Part shown: positions 34,640 to 44,236 of the stretch, piece by piece
Position numbering within the stretch: position 1 is the first letter of the stretch
Layout: each line of letters begins with the position of its first letter
Origin: Lewinellaceae bacterium
GTDB taxonomy: Bacteria; Bacteroidota; Bacteroidia; Chitinophagales; Saprospiraceae
Reading direction: 5' to 3'
Length of the DNA stretch: 64,000 nucleotides
NCBI GenBank assembly: GCA_020636095.1
Contig: JACJYN010000008.1
Location: forward strand, 186,001-250,000
Made by a program: the position numbers and the translations under genes
Notes under the pieces: model-generated
Seen by the model: only the letters and a program-made list of their open reading frames with translations
Database searches by the model: none
Told to the model about the DNA's origin: nothing

Positions 34640-35209
34640 ATGCACTCAAAACCATTTTTCTCAGCACTTGTCCTTTTGATTGTCCTTGTCGTTTCAGCCC
34701 ATCCCGCCACTGCACAGAATAAGGCAGCTTCCCGGACAGCCTCCGCACCATCGCCAGGAGATACTCAGATCGAAGCCGTAAAACGGATGAACACCGCCTG
34801 GAAAAACGGCGACTGGAGGGCTATTGCGGAAAATTGCACCGCCGACGCTATGTTCTATGGGGTGGCTTACAATACGGACTCCATGACCGTAGAACACGTC
34901 ACGCAGTACTGGAAACAGGACCGCCAAAACTACTCGGTAAAAGAAATGGGCAACGGCTACTGGAACAGCCTGAGCGTTGCCGAGGGGCCAACCAAAGGCG
35001 ATTGGGTATTTACCTGGAATACTTTGACTCTGCACTACAAAGAAGCCAAGAAAGATGTCTGGTTTCCAATGCACGCTTCCTATCTGATGGAGGGCAATAA
35101 GGTCAAACGCGCTTATCTGTACTTTGATTCGATGAGAATTTACAACCAGTTGGGTTATAAGCTAGTGCCGGCCGAGGGTACTGCGCCGGAACCGGCGACA
35201 GAGAAATAA
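34640..35209 (+). CDS. Secreted SnoaL/NTF2-like protein
   Basis: 189 residues with a signal peptide (about 1-25, ending ATAQ). The mature part has the SnoaL-like pattern: an N-terminal helix DTQIEAVKRMNTAWKNGDWRAIAENCTADAMFYG, a Trp-rich middle (VTQYWKQDRQNYS, NGYWNSL, DWVFTWNTLTLHYK) and strands leading to GNKVKRAYLYFDSMRIYNQLGY. Such NTF2-fold proteins bind small hydrophobic ligands or act as simple hydrolases or isomerases. No catalytic dyad can be assigned. It is divergent from the beta-rich secreted protein at 33401, with about 200 bases between the two starts. Confidence 0.7.
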   Translation: MHSKPFFSALVLLIVLVVSAHPATAQNKAASRTASAPSPGDTQIEAVKRMNTAWKNGDWRAIAENCTADAMFYGVAYNTDSMTVEHVTQYWKQDRQNYSVKEMGNGYWNSLSVAEGPTKGDWVFTWNTLTLHYKEAKKDVWFPMHASYLMEGNKVKRAYLYFDSMRIYNQLGYKLVPAEGTAPEPATEK

Positions 35210-35296
35210 GCGTGGGTTAGCTATTCAGCAGTTAGCCCGCCTGCATTTGTGTTCGGGCGAGCTTTTGGCGGTTGGCGGTTGTATGTTAAGAGCTTA

Positions 35297-35326
35297 TATC
35301 CCATTTTTATGGGCATCGGGCGCCAA
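35297..35326. repeat. Short dispersed 30-bp repeat with hairpin, copy 2
   Basis: The second copy of the sequence at 33317-33346. It lies between the convergent SnoaL-like and acetyltransferase genes. Confidence 0.75.
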
Positions 35327-35364
35327 TCGCCAATTGCTGGATAGCTAGAACATATGCCCAAATT

Positions 35365-36207
35365 TCAAACCCACCTCACCTCCAGGAATTCCGCCACCTT
35401 TTTATACCCGATCGCCTGATAAATTTTATTGGAAGTGGGGTTGCTCAGGTTGGTGAACAAGGCGCAAAAGCGATAACCGGAATCCAGCATTTGCTGACTC
35501 ACCTGAGCGACACAATTGCTGGCATATCCGCTGCCCCGATGTTCCGGAGGGGTGTATACCGCGTTGATCGTAATGCCATTTCGGGTGGGGCGGGTGGCGG
35601 CCGCCATACTTACCGGCATTGCGTTTTCCCACAAGAATAGCTCGCCCCGCTTCAGGTGCCGGTTCACCAGTTTGCGGTAGAATTCATCATCGGCTTCGCC
35701 TAAAGCCTCCACATGGAATTCACGAATCCATTGAAAGGCCAGGCCCTCGTCTTCCTGAGTAGCCGGCCGCAGCCTGCCGGGGGAATAACCCGGGGAGATG
35801 GCCTCATCCAACTGAAATACGCCCATGCCCTGCTTGATCTCCCAATGCACGCCAGCCAATGTACTCCAGGATTCCGCAAAAGGCGTCACAAATGCCCGGG
35901 AGCCAATGAGCCCCGGCACATCTATACCTTCTTTTATCACATACGGGTAGAGGAGGGCGGCCCCCTTTGCACCATATTCAGAAGCTCCATAAACCAACAA
36001 ATTGCGGGGAGGGGTTTGCAAGGCGCACAATACCGGCTGGCCACCTTTCATTACACCCATAAAATGAGCTTCTTTAAATAAGGAGGTACCCTGGTGAATC
36101 CCCAAAGCGATACCCAGGATGAGGTTATTGGCCGCTTCTTCTGTTTCCAGCAACGAAAGATGATCTTCCAGAAAGGCCCCTGCATTAGCGTAAGATTTTA
36201 TCTCCAT
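35365..36207 (-). CDS. GNAT-family acetyltransferase
   Basis: About 280 residues from the ATG at 36207 (MEIKSYANAGAFLEDH); the frame extends 16 codons further upstream but loses family-like sequence. The C-terminal half is a GNAT domain: strands INAVYTPPEHRGSGYASNCVAQVSQQML carry the acetyl-CoA pyrophosphate loop (HRGSGYAS, equivalent to Q/RxxGxG/A), and the end FTNLSNPTSNKIYQAIGYKKVAEF is the usual GNAT finish. The N-terminal 130 residues are a second, diverged domain seen in two-domain GNAT proteins. The substrate cannot be told. Cytoplasmic. Confidence 0.85.
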   Translation of the reverse strand: MEIKSYANAGAFLEDHLSLLETEEAANNLILGIALGIHQGTSLFKEAHFMGVMKGGQPVLCALQTPPRNLLVYGASEYGAKGAALLYPYVIKEGIDVPGLIGSRAFVTPFAESWSTLAGVHWEIKQGMGVFQLDEAISPGYSPGRLRPATQEDEGLAFQWIREFHVEALGEADDEFYRKLVNRHLKRGELFLWENAMPVSMAAATRPTRNGITINAVYTPPEHRGSGYASNCVAQVSQQMLDSGYRFCALFTNLSNPTSNKIYQAIGYKKVAEFLEVRWV

Positions 36208-36420
36208 ATCTTTAAGGCATTTGTATAAACCACATAAACCCCAAAATAAAAACAATGATTCCCCATATTTGTCAATTATTACGCCTACCTTTGTCCCTTC
36301 ATTTTAAAAAGTGGATGCCCGATTAAGGAAAAGCCGTGAATCTTTTCCATGGTTGAGCAGGCACTTTAAACATCGCGGCCTGGCCCGAAACCAAGAAGGG
36401 AAGCCGCTCAACCAACAATA

Positions 36421-38076
36421 ATGAACGAATTTCGCGCGCTGGGGCTCTCCCAGCCGGTGGTTGACGCCATCGAAACACTGGGCTATGAAAGCCCCACTCC
36501 TATTCAGACTCAAGCCATTCCCAAGCTTTTAAAGAACGACACCGATTTTATCGGTGTGGCGCAGACAGGCACTGGTAAAACGGCAGCCTTCGGATTGCCA
36601 CTGGTCCAGATGGTAGATGCTTCCCTGTCGGAAACGCAGGCGCTGATCCTGGCGCCGACCCGGGAATTGTGCCTGCAGCTGTCCCGTGAACTGGGGCAAT
36701 TCGCCCAGTTCCAAAAAGGGCTGCGCATTCTACCGGTTTATGGCGGCGCCGACATCGGCAAGCAAATCCGCGAACTGAAAAAGGGCATCCAAATTGTAGC
36801 GGCCACCCCGGGCCGGCTCAGAGACCTGATGCGCCGCAGGGCAGTAGACATCAGCAAGATACAGTACGTCGTACTCGACGAGGCCGATGAGATGCTCAAT
36901 ATGGGCTTTAAAGAAGAGATTGACGAAATCCTTCAGGCGACGCCGGAAAGCAAGCTGACCTGGCTGTTTTCCGCCACCATGCCGGAGGAAGTCCGCCGAA
37001 TCTCCAACCAATACATGGTAAAACCCTTTGAGCTGAGCGTCGGCCAGCCCAATACCGGCAATGACGACATCGACCACCAATACGTTACGGTGCGCCCCAA
37101 AGACCGTTACGAAGCGCTGCGGCGTTTTCTGGACTACGACAGCGACTTGTACGGGCTGGTGTTTTGCCGCACCCGCCGCGATGCCGGCGAACTGGCCGAA
37201 CAACTCAGCCGGGACGGCTACCGCAGCGACGCCTTGCACGGCGACCTGAGCCAGGCTCAGCGCGACCGGGTGATGGCAGGCTTTCGCGACCGCCATTTAC
37301 GCGTACTGGTGGCTACTGATGTTGCCGCTCGGGGTATCGATGTAGATAATATTACCCACGTCTTCCACTACAATATTCCGGAAGACCTCAATTTTTATAC
37401 CCACCGCTCCGGCCGTACCGGACGGGCAGGCCGCAAGGGCATCTCTATGATCCTGGCTCACCCCAGAGACCTGACGCTTATACGCCGCCTGGAGAAGCGG
37501 TTGAAAACCCAATTCAGCTCCGTCCATATTCCGTCGGGTAAAGAGATTTTCGAGAAGCGCCTGATGGGCTTCTTTCAGCGCCTTAAAGATGCGGAAGGCC
37601 ATGAAGCCATCGAACCGATGCTTCCCCAATTGTTGCAGGAACTCGAAGGTATTTCCCGCGAGGACCTCATCCACCGCCTGGCTTCCATGACCATGAGCCG
37701 CTCCATGAAGAAGCACGTCAACGGCACAGAACTCAACGCTAAAAGCAAAGCCTCCCGCTCCAACACCAAGGGTGTCGAGCTGTTCATCAACATCGGCAAC
37801 CTGGATGTAGATGGCAAAGCGGGCTTCCTCGCCTTGATTTGCGGGCAAAGCCGCATTCCGGGTAGCGCGGTCGGAAAGATCGACATGAACAGCAAACACA
37901 CCTTCTTTCACGTAGAGGAGGATTCTGTCGAAATGGTCACCCGGGCTTTCAACGGCAGCCAGTACCAGGGCAGAGAACTGCGCGTCAATACCAGCAAGTC
38001 CAATTCCGGCCAGGAAAAGTGGAAAAAGAAAACCTTCAAAAAAGGGAAGAAGAAGTACCAGGCCGTAAGGGGGTAG
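36421..38076 (+). CDS. DEAD-box RNA helicase with DbpA-like RNA-binding tail
   Basis: 551 residues. The Q motif (FRALGLSQPVVDAIETLGYESPTPIQ), Walker A AQTGTGKT (47-54), DEAD at 153-156, SAT at 184-186 and the C-terminal HRSGRTGRAGRKG are all intact, so it should unwind RNA with ATP. After the helicase core, residues about 460-540 form a DbpA-type RRM (VELFINIGNLDVDGKAGFLAL...), followed by a basic tail (KWKKKTFKKGKKKYQ). This is the layout of CsdA/DeaD-DbpA proteins involved in ribosome assembly and cold adaptation. A TACCTTTG box at 36286-36293 would leave a 5' leader of about 120 bases, common for such genes, but its -33 element is not evident. Confidence 0.93.
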   Translation: MNEFRALGLSQPVVDAIETLGYESPTPIQTQAIPKLLKNDTDFIGVAQTGTGKTAAFGLPLVQMVDASLSETQALILAPTRELCLQLSRELGQFAQFQKGLRILPVYGGADIGKQIRELKKGIQIVAATPGRLRDLMRRRAVDISKIQYVVLDEADEMLNMGFKEEIDEILQATPESKLTWLFSATMPEEVRRISNQYMVKPFELSVGQPNTGNDDIDHQYVTVRPKDRYEALRRFLDYDSDLYGLVFCRTRRDAGELAEQLSRDGYRSDALHGDLSQAQRDRVMAGFRDRHLRVLVATDVAARGIDVDNITHVFHYNIPEDLNFYTHRSGRTGRAGRKGISMILAHPRDLTLIRRLEKRLKTQFSSVHIPSGKEIFEKRLMGFFQRLKDAEGHEAIEPMLPQLLQELEGISREDLIHRLASMTMSRSMKKHVNGTELNAKSKASRSNTKGVELFINIGNLDVDGKAGFLALICGQSRIPGSAVGKIDMNSKHTFFHVEEDSVEMVTRAFNGSQYQGRELRVNTSKSNSGQEKWKKKTFKKGKKKYQAVRG

Positions 38077-38106
38077 GCGCCAGGCTCCTTCGAGTTGGTT
38101 GAACGA

Positions 38107-38146
38107 AAAAGCCGCCTGCCGGAATACCCCGGCAGCCGGCTTTTTT
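38107..38146 (+). terminator. Intrinsic terminator after the DEAD-box helicase
   Basis: A 16-bp stem with one mismatch (38107-38122 with 38129-38144), a loop of six bases, and a run of six T at 38141-38146. The A/T ends make it potentially active on both strands. Confidence 0.85.
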
Positions 38147-38289
38147 GTTGCCCGCGGATAGCCTGGTTGAACTCATTGACAAAGTTCAGTATTCTCTCTG
38201 ACATTCCTCATTGAGGATTCATTCAAATAGCCGGAACATAGTAACGGGATGCTGAATCCCTAATGTTTGACTAATCAAAAAGGGCTATT

Positions 38290-38886
38290 ATGAACATTCG
38301 AATCCATTCCTCCATCCACCGCGCGCTGGCTACAGCCGCCCTGGTAATCCTTTCTGTGCCTTTCCTCTTCGGACAAGAAAGCTTTATCTACGAAGCGTAC
38401 ACCGAAGCCTGGCTTCACCCGGAATCATTTGATCAGTACGTAGCCGAACATCAGCGCGAATTCAATGACAACCTCAGTACTTGTACCGCTCAGATCAGGG
38501 ACTACTTTAATGTCTTGTACGACCGGGACGCGCAGCGAAAAGCGCTTTGCCCGGAAGAAAGCCTCTGGCACGCCGGCACCTATATTTCTTATCTGCATTC
38601 CAACCCCGGGGTAGGAATGGGCATTATGATCGGCGATATGAACCGGGTGGCTTCCGGCCGGGACAAATGGGCGGAGACGGTTTCCGGAAAGGCCACGCTC
38701 TGGCTTCAGGATAAACTGCGCCAGCAAGTTTTCGACTATAAGCAAATGAATTACCTGAAACTGGAAGCAACTCTGGGCACGGATGCTGCGGATCAATACA
38801 TGGCAGAAAAATGGCAACGGGTTCTGGAACCCCTTAAGCATTATCTGAGGGATATGGAAGCGCATATGCGGTGTTATTACTATTGA
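38290..38886 (+). CDS. Secreted alpha-helical protein, unknown function
   Basis: 198 residues, with a signal peptide to about residue 29 (VILSVPFLFGQ). The mature part is predicted helical, with three scattered cysteines (in STCTAQ, KALCPEE, HMRCYYY), many aromatic residues and a C-terminal MRCYYY. The segment WHAGTYISYLHSNPGVGMGIMIGDMNRVASG looks like a conserved core. No family recognised. It stands alone between a terminator and the glucan phosphorylase gene. Confidence 0.55.
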   Translation: MNIRIHSSIHRALATAALVILSVPFLFGQESFIYEAYTEAWLHPESFDQYVAEHQREFNDNLSTCTAQIRDYFNVLYDRDAQRKALCPEESLWHAGTYISYLHSNPGVGMGIMIGDMNRVASGRDKWAETVSGKATLWLQDKLRQQVFDYKQMNYLKLEATLGTDAADQYMAEKWQRVLEPLKHYLRDMEAHMRCYYY

Positions 38887-39116
38887 CCGCATTCTGTTGG
38901 AAATGGGCGATGTTGTGCCAGCCTATACAGCGTTGCCGATGTTTTTTCCCTCTCTGGCACGGGGCATGGGAGAAGGGGAAGAAGGTATCCCCCACGAGCC
39001 CCTGAAGAGCCCAGCTACAGGAAGTATCGGAGGAATAAGGAAAAAGGCGGAGCAGTCCAATAAAATGCTACAGGTTCTTTATATTTGGCCATTCAACCGC
39101 TAAATCACAAAAAACT

Positions 39117-40757
39117 ATGACGGATAAAAAGAACACCTTGCCCCGTGTCGCTTACTTTTGTATGGAATACGGGCTCGACAACCGCTTTAAGGCCTATGCC
39201 GGCGGGCTAGGTATCCTGGCCGGTGATTATATGAAGGGAGCCAAAGAATTCGATTACCCCATTGTTGGTATTGGCATCAAATGGAAACAGGGGTATACCG
39301 ACCAGTTGATCGGTGCGGATGGCAAGCCCTATGACACCTATCACAATTACCAGTACGATGATTTTATGGAGGATACGGGCGTGTCCGTCAACGTCACCAT
39401 CCGCGGCCGCAATGTACAGTGCAAAGTCTGGAAACTCGAGGCTTTCGACAACGCTCCGCTCTACCTGCTGGACACCGATGTGCCGGGCAATGAAGACGCC
39501 TGGATCACCGGCCAGCTCTACGGCTGGTTTGGGGAAGAGCGCATTGCACAGGAAATGGTCCTGGGCATTGGAGGCGTCCGGGCGCTGCGCGCCCTGGGCA
39601 TCGATTTGGATGTCTACCATTTTAATGAGGGCCATGCCCTGTTTGCCGGCTTTGAACTGATGCGCGAAAAGATGGAAGACGGCATGACTTTCGAGGAAGC
39701 CTGGGCGGCCAGCCGCGAGCAAATCGTTTTCACCACCCATACCCCGGTGGTGCAGGGCAATGAGTCCCATCCGGTAGACCGGCTGCTGTATATGGGCGCC
39801 AACCTCGGCATGAAGCCCAGCCAGCTGCGCCGCCTGGCCGGCGACCCGTTCAATATGACCGTAGGCGCCCTGCGGCTGTCCAGAAAATCCAATGCAGTAG
39901 CTAAACTGCACGGGAAAACGGCGAACGAGATGTGGAAACACATCCACGGCCGCTCCGAGATCGAGGCCATTACCAACGGTATCCACCTGGGCACCTGGGT
40001 AGACAGCGCTATGATCGAAGCAGCCGAACACGGCAAGGACCTTTGGGAGCCGCACCAGAAAAACAAGCGCGCCCTGATCCAATTTATCAAAGAGAAAAAC
40101 GGCGTTCAGCTCGACGAGAACAAGCTGCTGATCGGTTTTGCCCGCCGCTCAGTACCCTATAAGCGCAGCGACCTGATCTTCTCCAAGCCGGAAGTGATCG
40201 CTCCCTTCCTGAAAGAGGGTAAAATACAGGTTGTCTTCTCCGGGCGGGCCCACCCGCTGGATGACCGCGGCAAGGAGATCGCCGCCAACCTGGTGGCCAT
40301 GTCCAGGAAATACCCTAAAGCAGTCGTCTTCCTGGAAAACTACGATATGGAGATCGGCGCCCACCTGACCCGAGGTTCCGACGTATGGCTCAACAACCCG
40401 CGCCGCCCCAAAGAAGCCAGCGGCACTTCCGGAATGAAAGCGTCTATGAACGGCGTCCTCAACCTGAGCATCCTCGATGGCTGGTGGCCGGAAGCCTGTA
40501 AGCACGGCGTCAACGGCTGGCAGATCGGCGATGCTTTCGAAAGCAAAGACGAAACGGTTCAGGATACGCACGACCGGGAAGCACTGTATCAGGTATTGCT
40601 CGAACAGGTAGTACCTACTTACTATGGCCAGCCCGCCAAGTGGAAGGAAATGATGAAGGCCAGCATCCTGACTACCAAGGATGAGTTTTCTGTCAAGCGG
40701 ATGTTGGAGGAGTACTACGAGTTGTTGTATAAGAGTATGTTTGGAGGCCGGGTTTGA
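39117..40757 (+). CDS. glgP: Alpha-glucan (glycogen) phosphorylase, short form
   Basis: 546 residues, of the short phosphorylase type found in many bacteria and archaea rather than the 800-residue animal/E. coli form. Visible family marks: VAYFCMEYGLDNRFKAYAGGLGILAGDYMKGA, YHFNEGHALF, the TNGIHLGTW segment, and the pyridoxal-phosphate site EASGTSGMKASMNG with Lys441. It releases glucose 1-phosphate from alpha-1,4-glucans with phosphate, in the cytoplasm. A GlgA-like glycosyltransferase is encoded 20 kb away at 59233, so both synthesis and breakdown of glycogen are represented. A TATATTTG box lies 30 bases upstream (39080-39087) without a clear -33 element. Confidence 0.92.
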   Translation: MTDKKNTLPRVAYFCMEYGLDNRFKAYAGGLGILAGDYMKGAKEFDYPIVGIGIKWKQGYTDQLIGADGKPYDTYHNYQYDDFMEDTGVSVNVTIRGRNVQCKVWKLEAFDNAPLYLLDTDVPGNEDAWITGQLYGWFGEERIAQEMVLGIGGVRALRALGIDLDVYHFNEGHALFAGFELMREKMEDGMTFEEAWAASREQIVFTTHTPVVQGNESHPVDRLLYMGANLGMKPSQLRRLAGDPFNMTVGALRLSRKSNAVAKLHGKTANEMWKHIHGRSEIEAITNGIHLGTWVDSAMIEAAEHGKDLWEPHQKNKRALIQFIKEKNGVQLDENKLLIGFARRSVPYKRSDLIFSKPEVIAPFLKEGKIQVVFSGRAHPLDDRGKEIAANLVAMSRKYPKAVVFLENYDMEIGAHLTRGSDVWLNNPRRPKEASGTSGMKASMNGVLNLSILDGWWPEACKHGVNGWQIGDAFESKDETVQDTHDREALYQVLLEQVVPTYYGQPAKWKEMMKASILTTKDEFSVKRMLEEYYELLYKSMFGGRV

Positions 40758-40773
40758 TGGCGAGAAGAGTCAA

Positions 40774-40854
40774 TTATTTGATGAGATGAGGCGCTTTTTG
40801 CAGTTCGTACCTGAAAGGTACGGACAAAAGAAGCAACGAAATATCATCAAATAA
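40774..40854. repeat. 81-bp inverted repeat downstream of glgP
   Basis: Perfect 11-base ends (TTATTTGATGA / TCATCAAATAA) and a perfect inner hairpin CGTACC-TGAAA-GGTACG. It lies 17 bases after the glgP stop and may end or protect its mRNA. The rest of the 326-base gap to 41083 holds the hairpin at 40998 and two copies of TTCCGAATTCCGCC (about 41040-41067). Confidence 0.75.
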
Positions 40855-40997
40855 GTGGCCTTCGTAGCCCAAAGATTGGCCTCCAAACATACTCTAAGAA
40901 GTAAGAGAGAGGCATGGGGCTATTGTCCCATTGTCATATTGTTATATTGTTTCTTGTTGCTTTTCGCCGGACGAGCGAAACGGCTTATGAGTAAAAC

Positions 40998-41036
40998 GGG
41001 AAAGGGGCGCTTGCAGACTGTAGGCGCCTCTTTCCC
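40998..41036. repeat. Hairpin in the glgP / proline dehydrogenase gap
   Basis: GGGAAAGGGGCGC pairs with GCGCCTCTTTCCC with one mismatch around a loop of about 13 bases. It has no T-tract, so it is not a classical terminator. It lies between convergent genes. Confidence 0.55.
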
Positions 41037-41083
41037 ACTTCCGAATTCCGCCTTCCGAATTCCGCCTTCCAACACACGCCCCC

Positions 41084-42253
41084 CTACCCTCGCCTGCGCC
41101 GCAGCTCTTTCCTGATCAGGTTCAGCTCCCGGCTCATCTGCCCTTCCACGGAGGTATTCTCCTGTGTACGGCGGATGAGATAGGGCAATACTTCGCGCAC
41201 CGGGCCGTAGGGCAGGTATTTTTCTACATTGAAGCCAGCTTTGGCCATATTATAGGAAAGGTTGTCACTCATCCCATATAGCTGTGCAGTAGCCACCATA
41301 GGGTGGCCAGGGCTCAGCCCTTTTGACTCCATCAGTTCTGTCTGGAGACGGCAACTTTCCTCGTTGTGGGTAGCGTTACAGACATAAACCTCTCCGATAT
41401 GTTCGATACAAAATTGCAAGCCTTCATTGTACGCCCGGTGGGTTTCCTCCAGGCTCTCGTGAATGGGGCTGGGGTACCCCATGGCGTGGGCGCGGGAGCG
41501 TTCCTTCTCCATATAGGCGCCGCGAACCAGCTTGACAGCGCAGAGGTAGCCATTGTCCCGGGCGTGTTGCAGGGAGTCTTTTAAAAACTGCAGGCGGCCT
41601 TTGCGATACAGCTGCACAGCGTTGATTACCGTAGGAACGCCTTTATTATATTGCCGGGACATTTCCCAGGCGACCTCGTCTATGGCGCCCTGTATCCAGC
41701 TGTGTTCTGCGTCGACATGGACACCGATACCGGACTCAAAGGCAGCTTTGCAGATCCGGCCTACGCGCGCCTTGCCTCGTTCGTACTCTTCTTTTTCGAC
41801 ATTTGTAAGGGCTGCTCCACTGCTCACCTTTTCGAGCAGGCCGAAGCGAAACAGCCCGCTGAGTTTGGTGCTGATAATGTGAATGTCCTCATCTTCTTTG
41901 GCGTATTCCAGGGTTTGAGAAAGATAAGCCGCTGTGCGGTCAAAATCCGCTTCACTTTCTTTGCCTTCCACACCGTAATCCAGAATGGTTTTGATGTTAC
42001 TCTCCCCCAGTTTATCAATGACGCTGCGCGCCTCCTCAATGTTTTCCCCACCGCAAAACTGCCGGTAGATAGTGGCTTTGACCAACCCTTCCACCGGGAG
42101 TCTCAACTGGAGCGCCAGGGTGGCCAGGCGGGTGCCGATCTTTACCAGGATGGGGTAGTTCATTAATGAGAAAAGAAGGTTGGAGCGCTTTAGCGCAGCA
42201 TCGCTTTTGTCAGCAAATGCGATTTGTGTATCAGAGAAATCTACCTGTGGCAT
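41084..42253 (-). CDS. Proline dehydrogenase
   Basis: About 389 residues from the ATG at 42253 (MPQVDFSDTQIAFADKSDAALKRS); the frame is open 46 codons further but that part crosses the likely promoter and is not family-like. The FAD-dependent TIM-barrel motifs are present: GVEGKESEADFDRT, VHVDAEHSW, LCAVKLVRGAYMEKERSRA, VYVCNATHNEESC, and the C-terminal YLPYGPVREVLPYLIRRTQENTSV. It oxidises proline to pyrroline-5-carboxylate and feeds electrons to the quinone pool. It is the monofunctional type, without a fused P5C dehydrogenase; none is encoded nearby. Confidence 0.93.
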   Translation of the reverse strand: MPQVDFSDTQIAFADKSDAALKRSNLLFSLMNYPILVKIGTRLATLALQLRLPVEGLVKATIYRQFCGGENIEEARSVIDKLGESNIKTILDYGVEGKESEADFDRTAAYLSQTLEYAKEDEDIHIISTKLSGLFRFGLLEKVSSGAALTNVEKEEYERGKARVGRICKAAFESGIGVHVDAEHSWIQGAIDEVAWEMSRQYNKGVPTVINAVQLYRKGRLQFLKDSLQHARDNGYLCAVKLVRGAYMEKERSRAHAMGYPSPIHESLEETHRAYNEGLQFCIEHIGEVYVCNATHNEESCRLQTELMESKGLSPGHPMVATAQLYGMSDNLSYNMAKAGFNVEKYLPYGPVREVLPYLIRRTQENTSVEGQMSRELNLIRKELRRRRG

Positions 42254-42375
42254 ATCGTTGGTTTTTGTTTGTTTATATCCTTTAAAACAAGCAAAAATGC
42301 CAGGCAGTTGACCTCGCCTCCGAATCTGTTTCTTCGAAATAAAACCTCCGCCCTGAAAAAAAAATAAAAAAATCC

Positions 42376-42403
42376 GCAAAGGTAGAGGCACCTTTCCAAA
42401 TCA
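42376..42403 (-). promoter_or_regulatory. Likely promoter of proline dehydrogenase
   Basis: On the minus strand, TTG (complement of 42401-42403) is followed by 17 bases and TACCTTTG (complement of 42376-42383), matching the Bacteroidota pattern TTG, 17-23 bases, TANNTTTG. It predicts a leader of about 115 bases before the ATG at 42253. The remainder of the gap up to 42577 shows nothing further. Confidence 0.55.
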
Positions 42404-42577
42404 AAAGGCATTAAGTATAAAAATGCTGTAAATATTCTGTTAGAGCTTTTAATCCAAAGTCTTTCAATATTCAACACTATGTACAAACTAAATAACCCGA
42501 GAAAGCTAAAGGAAACCTTTGTTACCGGAACGGATGACATCATCACCGGTTGATCCGCGCAATGGCTGAATGGCCGG

Positions 42578-44029
42578 TTAATAAGGCGATGTAGTCAACT
42601 GGAGCAACTTTTTATGCAACCAGTTGCGCAAGATGAAGGCCTGGCCGGAATCAATCTCGGCCAGAGCCCATTCTTTGACTTCTTCTACAGGCTCCCCCCG
42701 GTAGAGGGCAGTAGCGATCCTGCGAATCAGGGCGGTGGTATTCTTATGCAGTTCATTTCTGTCCCGGGATAAGGATGTATCCCGGCTCAGGAACTTCTCA
42801 AAGGCCCTGGATTGAGAGAGCAATAAATCGAAATAGGTCCTATCCATAAAGAACTGCTCGAATATAATGCGTATGGTAGTCATTCGGGAGCTGTGTTGAA
42901 ACGGCCCGGAGAACCGATGGCTCAATAGTATTTGCAATGCCTCGTCATAGTGCCCCTTGAAATAATACCACAAACTATAACCATGCGCAACAACATCTTC
43001 TCTGGTATCTTCGGCCAGAAGGCTTTTGTGCTGGCCCATGAAACTCCTCGCCCAGTCATACTCGCCTTCTTCACAACTCACCATGACGATATTGCTGTAG
43101 GTGGCTTCACTCATGCGCCCGCCGTCTGTTAGCAATTCATTTTTCAACCCCATCCTGTAAAGCCCCAATGCCTCCTTATAATAAGAACTATCCCCTTCAT
43201 TGATCCGGCGGATCGTGTAATTCAGAATCTGCTGAAACAGGAGGTTGCGGTCATCCTGCCTCATTTCGTCAAAGTGGCTTAAATAATTGTTTTTCAACTC
43301 CCTGAACAAAACGGGGTTCCCTTCGTCCTGATAAGCATTGAGCAGGCTTCGGTACGTTCGGAAAACAGCATTTTCCGAAAGGATGCCATCTCCGTACTGC
43401 ACCGCCATCGCATCGATACCCGCTAGCTCGTATTGCTCTGAAAAAATCCGCTCCCGGTTGCGCAATTCATTGCCCAGGCGATACATCTTCAATGCGTAGC
43501 TGTAGTCCATATCGTTGACCAGTTCCTGCAGCCTGGCCGGTTCAACCGAACGTTTATCTGTAAAGGGATGAAAATAATAATTGGTAAAGACCTCAACTCT
43601 TCGATTGTAATAGTCAAGGTCCCGGTAAGGTGAATGATCGAGTGCCTCCAATACCTCCATAGAATATTTTTTAAAATATCCATGGAGGTTTCTACGCCCA
43701 AGGGCTCGGATCAGTAGTAAAGGCGCCTCCTGTTCCTCCCTTTTTGCTTCCAGATACACCAGAAATCGCTCTACCAGTTGGGAAAAGGAGGATAAGAGGC
43801 GTCGTAATTTGTAATCATTATAGGCTTCTTCCGGAAACAAATGGCTAAACAACACTTTGCCTTCCAATGCCGGCCCTTCAAATGTCGGGTAACAAGGCTG
43901 AATATACTCGTATAGGGCTACGATTCGCTGATTCGTATTCATCAACGGCGAGCGGGCTGCTTTGCCCAGAAGGTTAAATTCTTCATCATCGAGTGCCCCC
44001 AAAAGCATAAATAGTTTTTTTCCTTTCAT
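42578..44029 (-). CDS. Helical-repeat protein, unknown function
   Basis: 483 residues, no signal peptide, almost entirely helical, with paired-helix patterns reminiscent of TPR-like repeats (for example SALKMYRLGNELRNRERIFSEQYEL-like segments and YKEALGLYRMGLKNELLTDGG, YDEALQILLSHRFSG). The N-terminus MKGKKLFMLLGALDDEEFNLLGKAARSPLMNTNQRIVALYEYI resembles a conserved leader of large Bacteroidota proteins of unknown role. Probably cytoplasmic and involved in protein-protein contacts. It has its own upstream intergenic region of over 700 bases. Confidence 0.6.
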   Translation of the reverse strand: MKGKKLFMLLGALDDEEFNLLGKAARSPLMNTNQRIVALYEYIQPCYPTFEGPALEGKVLFSHLFPEEAYNDYKLRRLLSSFSQLVERFLVYLEAKREEQEAPLLLIRALGRRNLHGYFKKYSMEVLEALDHSPYRDLDYYNRRVEVFTNYYFHPFTDKRSVEPARLQELVNDMDYSYALKMYRLGNELRNRERIFSEQYELAGIDAMAVQYGDGILSENAVFRTYRSLLNAYQDEGNPVLFRELKNNYLSHFDEMRQDDRNLLFQQILNYTIRRINEGDSSYYKEALGLYRMGLKNELLTDGGRMSEATYSNIVMVSCEEGEYDWARSFMGQHKSLLAEDTREDVVAHGYSLWYYFKGHYDEALQILLSHRFSGPFQHSSRMTTIRIIFEQFFMDRTYFDLLLSQSRAFEKFLSRDTSLSRDRNELHKNTTALIRRIATALYRGEPVEEVKEWALAEIDSGQAFILRNWLHKKLLQLTTSPY

Positions 44030-44236
44030 AACGCCTTGCTTACTCCTGATTTTAATGCAACAAAATCAAAGGCTTAATCTAATGAATAAGCTGTATTTAC
44101 TCAAAAAAATAAAATACCTACGCAACAAATGTCAAATATTGTCTCTGAAATTTCGCAAAAAACATTGTTAATTTGCGTCATAGGATACTGAATAGCTGAA
44201 TTTACGGCATATAACACACACTAATGGGGAATCTTC

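Noticed and set aside
38897..39103. A 68-residue ORF before glgP
   Set aside because: It has no family features and a low-complexity Gly/Glu/Pro composition, and it spans the likely glgP promoter box.
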